Shown: positions 33,797 through 42,697, numbered from the stretch's first letter. The stretch is 64,000 nt of DNA from Clostridia bacterium (GCA_900759015.1 CAAEUE010000002.1:62001-126000); one strand, 5' to 3'. A program made the numbers and translations. Notes: generated by a model not told the origin, from the sequence alone.

Positions 33797-34204
33797 TTAT
33801 TTAGAATATTTTTCAAATATATCATAAAATTCTTTGTTTACTTTTTTTAATGATATTGGTCTCATATTAGAATTTGTGAAACAATGTTTTGTTTCGCCTA
33901 TTCCTAAAAGTTTTCCATTTGCTTTATTTCTAATTTCGTATTTCATACTTAATTTTATACCATCAAATTCAGATATAGCTACTTTTACAGCTATTGTATC
34001 TCCAAATTTTGCAGGATACTTATATTTGTAATTAACTTCTAAAACCGGAATCATTATTCCATTATCTTCTATTTTTTTATATGGTAATCCCATTTCATCT
34101 AATAAATATATTCTCGCTTCTTCCATATATCTTATATAATTTGAATGATGAACCACATTCATTCCGTCTAATTCATAATAATTTATTCCTCTTTCAAATT
34201 CCAT
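33797..34204 (-). CDS. Acyl-CoA thioesterase, hotdog fold (YbgC/FadM type)
   Basis: A 135-residue single hotdog domain. The active-site helix is in ELDGMNVVHHSNYIRYMEEA (about residues 10-29), with the catalytic-region Asp and the HH-N signature of 4HBT thioesterases. YKYPAKFGDTIAVKVAI and TKHCFTNSNMRPISL follow. The substrate is probably a short or medium acyl-CoA. ATG 34204 is chosen, after AAGGAGGAG. The longer frame to 34261 would read through a copy of the dispersed repeat. Confidence 0.88.
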   Translation of the reverse strand: MEFERGINYYELDGMNVVHHSNYIRYMEEARIYLLDEMGLPYKKIEDNGIMIPVLEVNYKYKYPAKFGDTIAVKVAISEFDGIKLSMKYEIRNKANGKLLGIGETKHCFTNSNMRPISLKKVNKEFYDIFEKYSK

Positions 34205-34218
34205 TATTTCTCCTCCTT

Positions 34219-34248
34219 CGGGATTTAGGGACGTTCCTTTTTTCCCTA
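34219..34248. repeat. Dispersed repeat copy 6
   Basis: CGGGATTTAGGGACGTTCCT then TTTTTCCCTA. It lies between the thioesterase start and the end of the DJ-1 gene, and the DJ-1 stop codon overlaps its terminal CCCTA. Confidence 0.75.
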
Positions 34249-34800
34249 TAATAAATTCCAAAGCATTCCATCACTTACTTCTTTAGAATTATGACCTAAA
34301 ACATCTAATAGTTTATATGCAAATAGCATTGCTGTTGCAGGTCCTCTACTTGTTATAATATTTCCATCTACTTCTACTAAATTTTCGGTGTAATTTGCTT
34401 TCTTTAATAAATCCTCAAATCCTTTACCTGGATATGATGTTATATTTTTTCCTGCTTCTATGTTTGCTTTAGATAAAACAATCGCTGGTGATGCACATAT
34501 TGCACCAATATATTTGTTACTATCTTGACTAAATTCTTTTAAAGTTTCTATTAACAATTTATCTTCAGCTAGATTATATGCTCCTGGCAAACCACCTGGT
34601 AATACAATCATATCATAATCTTTAATAGATTCATCTATTACTTTATCTGCCAATATTTCTATATTGTGCGAACTTTTTATTTCTCTTCCATTAACACTTA
34701 CAATATCACATTTGATATTTGCTCTTCTCATAACATCTACTACGGTAAGAGCTTCAATCTCTTCAGTTCCATCAGCAATCATTACAGCTACTTTTTTCAT
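34246..34800 (-). CDS. DJ-1/PfpI family protein
   Basis: A 184-residue DJ-1 superfamily member. The nucleophile elbow is IGAICASPAIVL (about residues 97-108), with the oxidisable Cys. DMIVLPGGLPGAYNLAED carries the Glu/Gly neighbourhood, and ITSRGPATAMLFAYKLLDVL is characteristic. Candidate roles are methylglyoxal or protein deglycation and redox protection. The product is cytoplasmic. ATG follows AAAGGAAGG. The spacing of about 26 bases to the NuoE-like gene suggests co-transcription. Confidence 0.92.
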   Translation of the reverse strand: MKKVAVMIADGTEEIEALTVVDVMRRANIKCDIVSVNGREIKSSHNIEILADKVIDESIKDYDMIVLPGGLPGAYNLAEDKLLIETLKEFSQDSNKYIGAICASPAIVLSKANIEAGKNITSYPGKGFEDLLKKANYTENLVEVDGNIITSRGPATAMLFAYKLLDVLGHNSKEVSDGMLWNLL

Positions 34801-34826
34801 AATCTTCCCTTCCTTTCTCTTTATTA

Positions 34827-35270
34827 CTATATCATATCTTTTAAAATTTTAACAATATTCTGTTTTGAACAATTACTATATAATTTTCCATTTATTTCTA
34901 CATTTGGAGCAAAACCACACTTTTTAAAACAATTTTTTGTGTCTAATGTAATTTTTCCATCTTTACTTGTATGGCCTTCTTTTACATTAAATTCTTTTTC
35001 AATTTCTTTTATTATATCTAATGAACCTTTCTTTAAACAGTTTGGTCCTTTACATACAATTACTATATTTTCGCCTTGTTTTTCTAGTTTAATATTTTTC
35101 TTATATTTTAAAAGCACCATTATCTCTTTTTCAGAAATATCTAGATACTTAGCAATTTCTATAATATCATTACTAGATACAAATCCATTCATCTCTTGAA
35201 GTTCATCTAGAATTGGATTTAGGCTTTCTTTAGTTTTTGTATACGCTTCAATAACTTCTTTATTTGTCAT
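34827..35270 (-). CDS. NuoE-like [2Fe-2S] protein
   Basis: The 147-residue protein has the thioredoxin-like 2Fe-2S fold of complex I 24-kDa subunits and hydrogenase subunits. An N-terminal helical region contains MNGFVSSNDIIEIAKYLDIS. Cluster ligands are Cys73 and Cys78 (VCKGPNC) and Cys114 and Cys118 (NCFKKC), i.e. C-x4-C and C-x3-C. LDTKNCFKKCGFAPNVEING is typical. No NuoF or hydrogenase gene is present, so the partner is unknown. Confidence 0.88.
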   Translation of the reverse strand: MTNKEVIEAYTKTKESLNPILDELQEMNGFVSSNDIIEIAKYLDISEKEIMVLLKYKKNIKLEKQGENIVIVCKGPNCLKKGSLDIIKEIEKEFNVKEGHTSKDGKITLDTKNCFKKCGFAPNVEINGKLYSNCSKQNIVKILKDMI

Positions 35271-35311
35271 ATTCTTTACTTCCTTCCATATACATATAAC
35301 AGAGGTGTATT

Positions 35312-36229
35312 ATGAAATTTCTTTTTAATTACATTAAAGGTATCCTTATTGGCGCTGGCGCAATAATACCTGGTATAAGCAGTGGGGTATTATGTGTTAT
35401 TTTTGGTATTTACGAAACTCTTTTAAATAGTATATTAAACTTTTTTAAAGATTGGAAGAATAATATTAAATTTCTTACTCCTTTTATATTAGGTGGTCTT
35501 ACTGGAATAATTATCTTTAGCAATATTATTCTCTTTTTATTCGAAAGATATCCAGAAATTACATCATTTACCTTTATTGGTCTTATCTTAGGCTGTATTC
35601 CTTCTATATTTAAAATTTGTAATTCAAAAGAAAAATTCAAATTACGATATATAATATTTTTTATAGTATCATTTATTATTGCTATTTTATTGCTTTTATT
35701 AGAAAATAAAATGTCTAGTAATGTTGGAATATATTATGGTGATAACTATAGTTTTGAATTTTTAATACTAGCTGGCTTTTTAATGAGTATTGGCGTTGTG
35801 GTTCCTGGTGTTAGTAGTACTGTTATTTTAATGCTACTTGGAGTTTATGAAACATATCTTTATGCAGTATCTATAATGAATATGAGAATATTACTTCCTA
35901 TGGGAATTGGTTTGCTTATTGGTGGATTCTTATGTATGAAATTAATACAATTTTTACTTAATAAATATCATTCACAAACATATTATTCTATATTAGGATT
36001 TGTTTTGGGCTCTGTGTTCATTCTTCTCCCTAACATAAGTTTTAATACAACAGGATTATTATCAATTATATTTTGCATTATCGGATTTTTAATCGGATTT
36101 TTTAGTCGGTGGCTAGTCGAGACTCTGGGACCTTCCAGGATTTGGGACCTTCCGGGATTTTGGGGCCTTCCGGGATTTTGGGGCCTTCCGGGATTTGGGG
36201 ACCTTCCGGGATTTGGGGACGGTGGTTAA
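35312..36229 (+). CDS. DUF368 membrane protein (polyprenyl-phosphate transporter family) with a repeat-derived tail
   Basis: The 305-residue protein has about eight hydrophobic segments. It shows the internal duplication of this family: GAGAIIPGISSGVLCVIFGI near residue 13 and VVVPGVSSTVILMLLGVYET near 165, both with PG(I/V)SS. DUF368 members are linked to recycling of undecaprenyl phosphate. The normal family C-terminus would end near residue 275. Here the last 28 or so residues (WDLPGFWGLPGFWGLPGFG and on) come from five in-frame copies of an 18-base unit, GGGACCTTCCGGGATTTTGG-like, and are probably not functional. RBS AGAGGTG. The next genes are convergent. Confidence 0.85.
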   Translation: MKFLFNYIKGILIGAGAIIPGISSGVLCVIFGIYETLLNSILNFFKDWKNNIKFLTPFILGGLTGIIIFSNIILFLFERYPEITSFTFIGLILGCIPSIFKICNSKEKFKLRYIIFFIVSFIIAILLLLLENKMSSNVGIYYGDNYSFEFLILAGFLMSIGVVVPGVSSTVILMLLGVYETYLYAVSIMNMRILLPMGIGLLIGGFLCMKLIQFLLNKYHSQTYYSILGFVLGSVFILLPNISFNTTGLLSIIFCIIGFLIGFFSRWLVETLGPSRIWDLPGFWGLPGFWGLPGFGDLPGFGDGG

Positions 36230-36235
36230 ATCCCG
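36126..36235 (+). repeat. 18-bp tandem repeat at the 3' end of the DUF368 gene
   Basis: Five units close to GGGCCTTCCGGGATTTTG in direct tandem, phased so that each gives six codons (GLPGFW or DLPGFG). The last unit ends in a GGGGACGGTGG and TTAAATCCCG. The sequence is related to the dispersed repeat (GGGATTT, CCTTCC in place of CGTTCC). Confidence 0.85.
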
Positions 36236-36322
36236 ATTTATATTAATTTTACTTGCGACATATCTCACCATTTCTATAGTTACTTAATATTTATGAGATT
36301 ACTTATATAAATATAGCCATAA

Positions 36323-36385
36323 AAAAGTCTTAATTTAAATTTCTAAAGCTATTATATCTTTTAGTAAATTTATTTTAAGACTTTT
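36323..36385. terminator. Long bidirectional inverted repeat between convergent genes
   Basis: AAAAGTCTTAA at 36323-36333 pairs with TTAAGACTTTT at 36375-36385, with an inner TTAAATTT/AAATTTA stem. It follows the DUF368 gene and the minus-strand gene at 36404. Confidence 0.6.
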
Positions 36386-36403
36386 ATTTCACAATATCTA
36401 TAT

Positions 36404-37411
36404 TTAATCTCTTTCAGAATAATCTGGTTTAACCGTTGTTTCTGGTAAAGATTTTACTTCTGCATTCATAAGTTTTAATACTCTTCTACCTAAAAACGGA
36501 ATTTTACCAATTCTATGAACTACAAAATTTTTTAATCTTCCATTTGCTTCATGTAATTTATCATATTTTTGCTTTAATGCTTCGTTTTCTTCTTCTAATC
36601 TAGTAATTTCTCCTTGTCCCCTATTAATTACATCAGTTAAAATTTTCTTTTCTCCTTCATGTTGATCATGTAATTCTTTTGCAGTATTTGCTATTATTTC
36701 TTCTACTTCTTCTTCTGAATATTTTCCAGAACTCTTATTTCTGACTGTAGCCTCTGCAACTTCTCTTTCGAATGCCATTGAATCCATTAATTCTTTTATA
36801 AACTGATTCGGTTTGTCTTCTTTTCTAAATTCTGCTAATAAATCTTTATATAAATCTGGTTTCTTTCCATGTAAAGTTATAGAAATACTATCTTCATATG
36901 TAGTTATATCAACATCTGTTTCCGCTTTAGAAGAAACTTCTTCCATTCTAGAAATATTATTTATATCACTTTTTGAAAACGTTAAATATAAATATGCATT
37001 GTCTTTTTCTCCTGCACAAGCATTTGTCTTTATATTTTGTGACCATAATTTTTTTAAAAGTTCTTCTAAGTCCGGTTCTCCTTCTGCAAAAGTATGAGCA
37101 AGTTTAGCTTGTTCTTCCGGCTCCAAACTTAATATATATTCTGGTTTAATATTATAAAATTTTCCTAAATTTCCTGTTATTCTTTTATTTAACAAACCTT
37201 CTAGAACATCAAAACTTTCTTGTTCTTCTAACAAATCATGAACTTTATTTGTTCGTATTAAAACATCTTGCAATTTACTTATTGTTTGTTCATCGAAAAC
37301 CTCTTCTAATTCTTTTCCACCTATTAATTCTTTTAATTCGCTTTGATCTTCTTTTCCTTCTTGTATTTTTTTAACTTCAGCTAATATTTTTTCTTTATCC
37401 AGACTAAACAT
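36404..37411 (-). CDS. Unknown 335-aa protein with C-terminal coiled coil
   Basis: Not recognised. A cytoplasmic, Glu/Lys-rich protein. The first 110 residues are helical (DEQTISKLQDVLIRTNKVHD). A compact domain follows with CAGEKDNAYLYLTFSKSDIN and ITLHGKKPDLYKDLLAEFRK near 145-200. Residues about 225-290 contain a coiled coil of TNVINRGQG...LEEENEALKQKYDKL type. It ends FLGRRVLKLMNAEVKSLPET. It has an AAGGTGAT ribosome site. A dispersed-repeat copy with a tandem octamer lies upstream. Confidence 0.6.
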   Translation of the reverse strand: MFSLDKEKILAEVKKIQEGKEDQSELKELIGGKELEEVFDEQTISKLQDVLIRTNKVHDLLEEQESFDVLEGLLNKRITGNLGKFYNIKPEYILSLEPEEQAKLAHTFAEGEPDLEELLKKLWSQNIKTNACAGEKDNAYLYLTFSKSDINNISRMEEVSSKAETDVDITTYEDSISITLHGKKPDLYKDLLAEFRKEDKPNQFIKELMDSMAFEREVAEATVRNKSSGKYSEEEVEEIIANTAKELHDQHEGEKKILTDVINRGQGEITRLEEENEALKQKYDKLHEANGRLKNFVVHRIGKIPFLGRRVLKLMNAEVKSLPETTVKPDYSERD

Positions 37412-37443
37412 ATTATCACCTTATCTTTAGTTTTTTCTTCTAT

Positions 37444-37515
37444 AGGGATTTAAGGAACGTCCCTATTTCCCTATTTCCCTATTTCCCTATTTTCCTATTT
37501 CCCTATTTTTCTATT
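37444..37515. repeat. Dispersed repeat copy 7 with (CCCTATTT)n tract
   Basis: AGGGATTTAAGGAACGTCCC at 37444-37463 followed by about seven copies of the octamer CCCTATTT with slips (37461-37515). The octamer equals the last bases of the repeat unit, so the tract probably grew by slippage from it. Confidence 0.85.
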
Positions 37516-37524
37516 TCTAAATTC

Positions 37525-38754
37525 CTATTTTTTTCTTCTTATAATCCAACCTTCTTTTACCTCTATTGGTAATTGCATTTTTACTTTTTGATCTTTTACT
37601 CCTGGATTTATTGTTTCTATTTCTTCATCTGTTTCATAATCCCATAGTTTGTCTATAGTAAATTTTACTACTTCTATTTTTCCTGGAATTATAATTTCCA
37701 TTTCATCACCAACAGATAATTTATTCTTTATTTCTATAGATGTTTTTCCATTAACTGTTTCTACTACTTTTCCACCAAATTCATAATTTGGATTATATTG
37801 TTTTCCTTCATATTCTTGGAAATCTTTATTATTTCTATCATTAAAATAGAAAGTTGTTAACCCTCTTGTTTTAGTTTTTTCAAGTTCTTGCATGTACTTA
37901 TTTGCATTATAATTTTTAGGATCTTTAACATAGTCATCTATTGCAGTTCTATATGTATTTACTATTGTTGCTAAATAATATTCTGTTTTTAATCTTCCTT
38001 CTATTTTTAAACTATCAAGTCCCATATCTACAATTTCTGGTATTTCGTGTATTAAGCATAAGTCTTTAGATGAAAAGATATATGTTCCTTTTTCGTCTGT
38101 TTCTACAGGCATTAAATTTCCTGGATTATTTGCCTCTTCTACATATAAATTATATGCCCATCTACAACTTTGTGCACAATCCCCTAAGTTTGCACTTCTA
38201 CAAGCCAAGAAATCACTTAAGAAACATCTTCCTGAATATCCAAAACATATTGCACCATGTGCAAACATTTCTACTTCTAAATCTTCTGGTTTGTTTTGCA
38301 TCATATATCTAATTTGTTCTTTGTTTAATTCTCTTGCTAAGATTACTCTTTTAGCTCCATTTTTATACCAAAACTTAGCTGACTCTAAGCTTACTACATT
38401 TGCTTGTGTACTTATATGTATATCTACATTTGGTGCATATTCTTTTACAGTTTCTACAACCCCACCATCTGCAACGATTATTCCATCTGCTTTCATATCT
38501 TGTAACATTTTGGCTTGCTTTCTTATCTCTTCATAGTTAGTATCCCAAGCAAATATGTTAAGTGCAACATGTACTCTTTTTCCTATACTATGTGCATATT
38601 CAATTGTTTTTGCTAATGCTTCATCATTCATTTCTGCTCTTGTTCTTAAAGATAGTGATGATGTACCACAATATACAGCATCTGCCCCATATCTGAATGC
38701 TGTTTTTGCCTTTTCGTATGACCCAGCTGGTGCTAATAATTCTGGCTTTTTCAT
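37525..38754 (-). CDS. U32 family peptidase (TrhP/YegQ-like)
   Basis: The 409-residue protein begins PELLAPAGSYEKAKTAFRYG, the U32 signature, and continues GADAVYCG. The LEVFAHGAICFGYSGRCFLS-type motif (here EVEMFAHGAICFGYSGRCFL) and CRSANLGDCAQSCRWAYNLY with clustered Cys are typical. The C-terminal beta-barrel is at about 320-409. Related proteins are needed for 5-hydroxyuridine formation in tRNA or rRNA, so the protease name may be misleading. It is followed 10 bases on by an AlkD-like gene. ATG follows AGGAGGA. Confidence 0.92.
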   Translation of the reverse strand: MKKPELLAPAGSYEKAKTAFRYGADAVYCGTSSLSLRTRAEMNDEALAKTIEYAHSIGKRVHVALNIFAWDTNYEEIRKQAKMLQDMKADGIIVADGGVVETVKEYAPNVDIHISTQANVVSLESAKFWYKNGAKRVILARELNKEQIRYMMQNKPEDLEVEMFAHGAICFGYSGRCFLSDFLACRSANLGDCAQSCRWAYNLYVEEANNPGNLMPVETDEKGTYIFSSKDLCLIHEIPEIVDMGLDSLKIEGRLKTEYYLATIVNTYRTAIDDYVKDPKNYNANKYMQELEKTKTRGLTTFYFNDRNNKDFQEYEGKQYNPNYEFGGKVVETVNGKTSIEIKNKLSVGDEMEIIIPGKIEVVKFTIDKLWDYETDEEIETINPGVKDQKVKMQLPIEVKEGWIIRRKK

Positions 38755-38769
38755 TATATATTCCTCCTA

Positions 38770-39459
38770 TTATTTTTTCTTCATCTTATTTAAAATTTCT
38801 TTTTCTTCTTTACTTACTCTATATGATTCTCTTGCTTTTTGTAAAGCTTTATTGTATGTAAATTTATTTAAATTACAATTTTTTAAATATTCCATAGTTT
38901 GTTTTGGAAATTTAATATACATTTCTGCCACAAGCCATGCTATTCCCATTTCTACATAATACTTTTCATTTTTTATATTGTCTATAACTTTAAAAATTTT
39001 GTCAACATATTCTTCTTTTACATAATGGTCCAATAACATAACTACTGCAAATCTTAGCTCATATTCTTTGTTAGATTTAAAATATTTACTTATAATTTTC
39101 CAAAAAAATTCTGGATCTTTGTCTGCATCTTTTAAATCTACACAAAAACTATCACAGACTGCCCATGAATTTATTTTTGGTACAAAATTAATTATATATT
39201 CTTTCTTTTTCTCTAAATCAATTTTTAAATTTGCAATTACCAAGGCTTGTAACATTAATTCTTCAAAATATTTTTCTTGTGGATTTTTTAAATACTCTTC
39301 TGGATTATCTTTAACTATTTCTTTTGCTAATTTTCTTATTTTTGGAATTCTAACTCCAAGTATTTCTATATCCACTCCTGGACACAAATTAGCACTAAAT
39401 TCTTTATATTTAGCATCACTTAATTCTATTAATTTGTTTCGTATCTCTTCATTATCCAT
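38770..39459 (-). CDS. DNA alkylation repair protein (AlkD-like)
   Basis: A 229-residue all-helical protein of the AlkD/ALK glycosylase HEAT-like fold. Signatures are ILGVRIPKIRKLAKEI, FEELMLQALVIANLKI, WAVCDSFCVDLK, and YVEMGIAWLVAEMYIKFPKQ. It removes bulky or positively charged alkylated bases without base flipping. The ribosome site overlaps the end of the AI-2E transporter gene and only 3 bases separate the two coding regions, so these genes are co-transcribed. Confidence 0.92.
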   Translation of the reverse strand: MDNEEIRNKLIELSDAKYKEFSANLCPGVDIEILGVRIPKIRKLAKEIVKDNPEEYLKNPQEKYFEELMLQALVIANLKIDLEKKKEYIINFVPKINSWAVCDSFCVDLKDADKDPEFFWKIISKYFKSNKEYELRFAVVMLLDHYVKEEYVDKIFKVIDNIKNEKYYVEMGIAWLVAEMYIKFPKQTMEYLKNCNLNKFTYNKALQKARESYRVSKEEKEILNKMKKK

Positions 39460-39462
39460 TTT

Positions 39463-40563
39463 TTACTCCAATTCGAAAAAGTCTTTTAATATGCCTTTAT
39501 TAACATTATTAGAAAATACTTCTCTTATAATTAAGAATATTATTGGACCTAATAGTAATCCAATTACACCAAATAATTTAAATCCTGTATACATTCCAAG
39601 TAATGTAAATATTGGATGCATTCCCATCTGTTTACTTACAAATTTTGGTTCTAGGAATTGTTTTATGACAGACCATGCAAGCCATAAAGCAAATACTGCA
39701 ATTCCTGCTACTGCATTTCCTTGAATTAATAATACTACAGTCCAAGGCACCATTATAAAACCTGCACCAAATAGTGGTAATAAATCTACAAATCCTATTA
39801 ATATTGCCATAATAGCAACATACTCTAGATTTATTCCACATAAATTAAATATAAATAATCCTATTGAAACTAACACGAAACATAATAGTGATAATCTTGC
39901 TTCTGCTTTTATGTAATTCCAAATTATTTTTAATGATTTTACTACTATTTCATTTGCTTTTTTAAGCCATTTCTTTGGTATTTGTTGTTTTATTAAATTT
40001 TTAACATAATCCCTGTCAAAACACATAAATATTATTGCAAGGATTGTTATAATTGTATATGTAATTGCTCCTGGAACTTGTCCTGCAAAATTAATTACTC
40101 CTGTTGCAAAACTATAAACTATATTTTTTACTACATCTATAATACTACTTAATGAATCTTGTACTGTAGAAATCCAATCTTGTGGTATAACAAAATCTCC
40201 ATTTGCCAAATTATTTATAATGCCTAATCCCCAATTATATACACCATCCATTGATGAATTTAAATTACTTAATAAAACTTTTGCTTCTGATATAATTGCA
40301 GAAATTAAAACAGCTAGTAAAGAGCCTATTATTACTACAACAAGTATTAATGAAATCGTTGCTGATATCTTTCTTTTTAATTTACATTTATTCATAAAAA
40401 ATTTTATTAATGGTTCTATCATTGTAGCAATTAAAAATGCGATTATAAAAGGTACATAAAACATTGCAAGTTTATATGCAAGAAATAATAGTACCAAAGT
40501 AAATATTAATACGACCGTTTTAAACAATATCCTAGAATAATATTTTTTCTTTTCTTCATTCAT
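39463..40563 (-). CDS. AI-2E family transporter
   Basis: The 366-residue protein has about seven to eight membrane segments: near 12-48 (with the EPLIKFF motif just after), 62-89, 150-185, 210-235, 243-310 and 318-350. FVDLLPLFGAGFIMVPWTVV and VSKQMGMHPIFTLLGMYTGF are diagnostic of the TqsA/YdbR-like permeases. Substrates differ within the family and are not predictable. Between mrnC and alkD in the same operon (one base between mrnC and this gene). Confidence 0.92.
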   Translation of the reverse strand: MNEEKKKYYSRILFKTVVLIFTLVLLFLAYKLAMFYVPFIIAFLIATMIEPLIKFFMNKCKLKRKISATISLILVVVIIGSLLAVLISAIISEAKVLLSNLNSSMDGVYNWGLGIINNLANGDFVIPQDWISTVQDSLSSIIDVVKNIVYSFATGVINFAGQVPGAITYTIITILAIIFMCFDRDYVKNLIKQQIPKKWLKKANEIVVKSLKIIWNYIKAEARLSLLCFVLVSIGLFIFNLCGINLEYVAIMAILIGFVDLLPLFGAGFIMVPWTVVLLIQGNAVAGIAVFALWLAWSVIKQFLEPKFVSKQMGMHPIFTLLGMYTGFKLFGVIGLLLGPIIFLIIREVFSNNVNKGILKDFFELE

Positions 40564-40564
40564 A

Positions 40565-40975
40565 TTATTTATTTCCTTCCTCTAAAGCTCTATTTAATAT
40601 ATATTTTAATCTCTCGTCTTGCTTTGTTAAGTATAAATACCCAATTAGTCCTTCAAATGCTGTTGCATAAGCATATTCTGCTGGTGTAGCATTTTTTGCT
40701 ATATGATGGTTTTGCGTATTTCTTGCTCTTCGAACTATATTTTTTTCATCCTCTGTTAGTTCCTCTTCTATTGCTTTTAAAATTTTAGCCTGTCCTGCTG
40801 CTTTTACAAATTTGATTGCACTAACATGTAATTTATGTACTTTTTCATTCGAATTATTTACTAAATTTGTTCTAATAAATAATTCATAAACACTATCACC
40901 TATATATGCCCAAACTAATGGATTTAAAAAATTAACTTCTTCTGGAGTTCTTTTAGGCTCTGCTATATTTTCCAT
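40565..40975 (-). CDS. mrnC: Mini-ribonuclease III
   Basis: A 136-residue RNase III catalytic domain without a double-stranded RNA-binding domain, which in Bacillus trims 23S rRNA ends. The active-site motif is VWAYIGDSVYELFIR (about residues 22-36). VRRARNTQNHHIAKNATPAE and YATAFEGLIGYLYLT follow, with the Glu of the second catalytic site. The start follows AAGGTAGGGAG. It forms a tight run with rbgA and the AI-2E gene. Confidence 0.94.
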   Translation of the reverse strand: MENIAEPKRTPEEVNFLNPLVWAYIGDSVYELFIRTNLVNNSNEKVHKLHVSAIKFVKAAGQAKILKAIEEELTEDEKNIVRRARNTQNHHIAKNATPAEYAYATAFEGLIGYLYLTKQDERLKYILNRALEEGNK

Positions 40976-40991
40976 TGTCTCCCTACCTTTC

Positions 40992-41882
40992 TTATTTTGC
41001 TTGAACCTTTTCTAGTGTTATTCTTCCTAATTTACCACTTCTAAAATCTTCTAATATTATATTTGCAGTTTTAACATCATCTACATTTCCACCAGAAACA
41101 ACTGCTCCACGTAATTTTCCTATTTGTAACATTATATCATATATTATTTCATTTTCTGGTCTTGTTTGATTTTCTAACGAATTTAATAGCTCTTGTTTGC
41201 TTAAATTATATCTTGCTACTAATTTATCTATTTCGTTTTCTAACATATATTTTAGAAAATAGAATGCAACATCTGTTTTTTCTAATACATCATCTTTTAT
41301 TGTTCCTGTATATGCTAAATTAAGTGCTACCTCATCACTTTCAAATTTTGGCCATAAAACTCCTGGCGTATCTAAAAGTTCTATGCTATTACTAATTTTT
41401 ATCCATTGTTTTTTTCTTGTAACTCCTGGTTTATTACCTACCTCTAAAGAATTTTTATTAGCTAATCTATTTATAAAAGATGATTTTCCTACATTTGGTA
41501 TTCCTAGTATCATTATTCTAATTTTTCTACCAGTTCTTCCTTTTTCTTCTCTTTTATCTAATTCGTCTTTCATAATTAGCTCTGCTTGTTTTATAACTTC
41601 TTTTATTCCTTTTCCACTATTCGCATCTGTTATTACTGCTGGAATTTTTTGTGCTTTAAAATACTCTACCCATTTTATTGTTTCTTTTTCATCAGCTAAA
41701 TCGCTTTTGTTTAACACAATTATTTTCTTTTTTCCTTTTACTATTGTATTTATATCTGGATTTCTACTAGATATTGGTATTCTGCTATCTAATAGCTCTA
41801 CTACTACATCTATTAGTTTTAAGTCTTCTTGTATTTGTCTTTTTGTTTTTGCCATGTGGCCTGGATACCAGTTAATGTTCAA
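40992..41882 (-). CDS. rbgA: Ribosome biogenesis GTPase YlqF/RbgA
   Basis: Circularly permuted GTPase needed for late 50S assembly. The order is G4 (LNKSDLAD, about 56-63), G1 (GIPNVGKSSFINRLA, about 128-142), then G3 (LDTPGVLWPK). The N-terminal INWYPGHMAKTKRQIQE is diagnostic. I choose TTG at 41882 (MNINWYPGHM), with AAAGGAAG upstream. A GTG at 41891 is possible but would sit at the ribosome site. The start overlaps the stop of the upstream kinase gene. Confidence 0.95.
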   Translation of the reverse strand: MNINWYPGHMAKTKRQIQEDLKLIDVVVELLDSRIPISSRNPDINTIVKGKKKIIVLNKSDLADEKETIKWVEYFKAQKIPAVITDANSGKGIKEVIKQAELIMKDELDKREEKGRTGRKIRIMILGIPNVGKSSFINRLANKNSLEVGNKPGVTRKKQWIKISNSIELLDTPGVLWPKFESDEVALNLAYTGTIKDDVLEKTDVAFYFLKYMLENEIDKLVARYNLSKQELLNSLENQTRPENEIIYDIMLQIGKLRGAVVSGGNVDDVKTANIILEDFRSGKLGRITLEKVQAK

Positions 41883-42540
41883 ATTTATCACTTCCTTTAT
41901 TTAGTATTGTATAATTAAAATCTTCATCATTTTCTACAATTAAATCAAATTCATTTATATGACTTAATACATTTACTCTAAATTGACTACTTCTTTCTTC
42001 ATCATATAATTCTATTGGGTCTCTATTTAATTTCTCTGTTCTAGATTTTCTTCTTTTTATTTCATTTTCTTTATCGCATTTTAAAAATATTGTTAAAGAT
42101 TTATTTTGTTCCTTTTCTAAAAACACTGTACCTACGCCTTCTATAATTGTTAAAAAGTAATTTGCTTTTAATTGTCTTATATTATTCTTTTCTTTGTATC
42201 TTTTAGGAAAATAGAAACAATCTACACCATGGTCAATATTGTATATAATTTCATAAACATTTTTTAAAAAATATGACTCATAATTAGATGATGTGTATCT
42301 TCCTGTATATTTGGTTTCATTTTCAATCCAATTACTTACCGCATTTACTCTCATTTTTGTATTTGCTAGAAAATCATCTGTTGAAATTAAATTCACATTA
42401 CCATATTTTAATGCTTCCTCTTGGATTTTTTTGCTAAGTGTAGTTTTACCACTTGCTCCATTCCCACATATGTATATCTTATTTAAGTCATTATTTTTGC
42501 AAATATTTACTATCTTTTTTACAAATTGCTCTATCTGCAT
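41872..42540 (-). CDS. P-loop nucleoside kinase-like protein
   Basis: The 222-residue protein has Walker A IYICGNGASGKTTLSKKI (about residues 22-39, G-x4-GKT) and VNLISTDDFLANT, with the DD typical of uridine kinase-like enzymes. VCFY-like DCFYFPKRYKEK is present, followed by TIIEGVGTVFLE and an Arg-rich lid (KRRKSRTEKLNRDPIELY). It resembles the uridine kinase/phosphoribulokinase group, but the substrate is uncertain. The stop overlaps the rbgA start. Confidence 0.78.
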   Translation of the reverse strand: MQIEQFVKKIVNICKNNDLNKIYICGNGASGKTTLSKKIQEEALKYGNVNLISTDDFLANTKMRVNAVSNWIENETKYTGRYTSSNYESYFLKNVYEIIYNIDHGVDCFYFPKRYKEKNNIRQLKANYFLTIIEGVGTVFLEKEQNKSLTIFLKCDKENEIKRRKSRTEKLNRDPIELYDEERSSQFRVNVLSHINEFDLIVENDEDFNYTILNKGSDKFEH

Positions 42541-42659
42541 AAGATATTAATTCTCCTTATTTTCTTTTATATTAATTATGTTTTACATCTATCTTATTAC
42601 CAAATATCCTTTAAATGTTTGGTCATTCTTTTGCGACAATATTATATGCTATTTTACAT

Positions 42660-42690
42660 AAAAAAGCAAGCTATCTATCGAATAGCCTGC
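42660..42690 (-). terminator. Terminator after the 42.7 kb gene
   Basis: GCAAGCTAT at 42666-42674 and ATAGCCTGC at 42682-42690, with six A on the plus strand at the left side, giving a T run on the minus strand. Confidence 0.78.
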
Positions 42691-42697
42691 TTTAACA

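Noticed and set aside
37461..37515. CCCTATTT tract as a telomere-like or origin element
   Set aside because: Its units are identical to the end of the adjacent dispersed repeat, so local slippage explains it without a special function.
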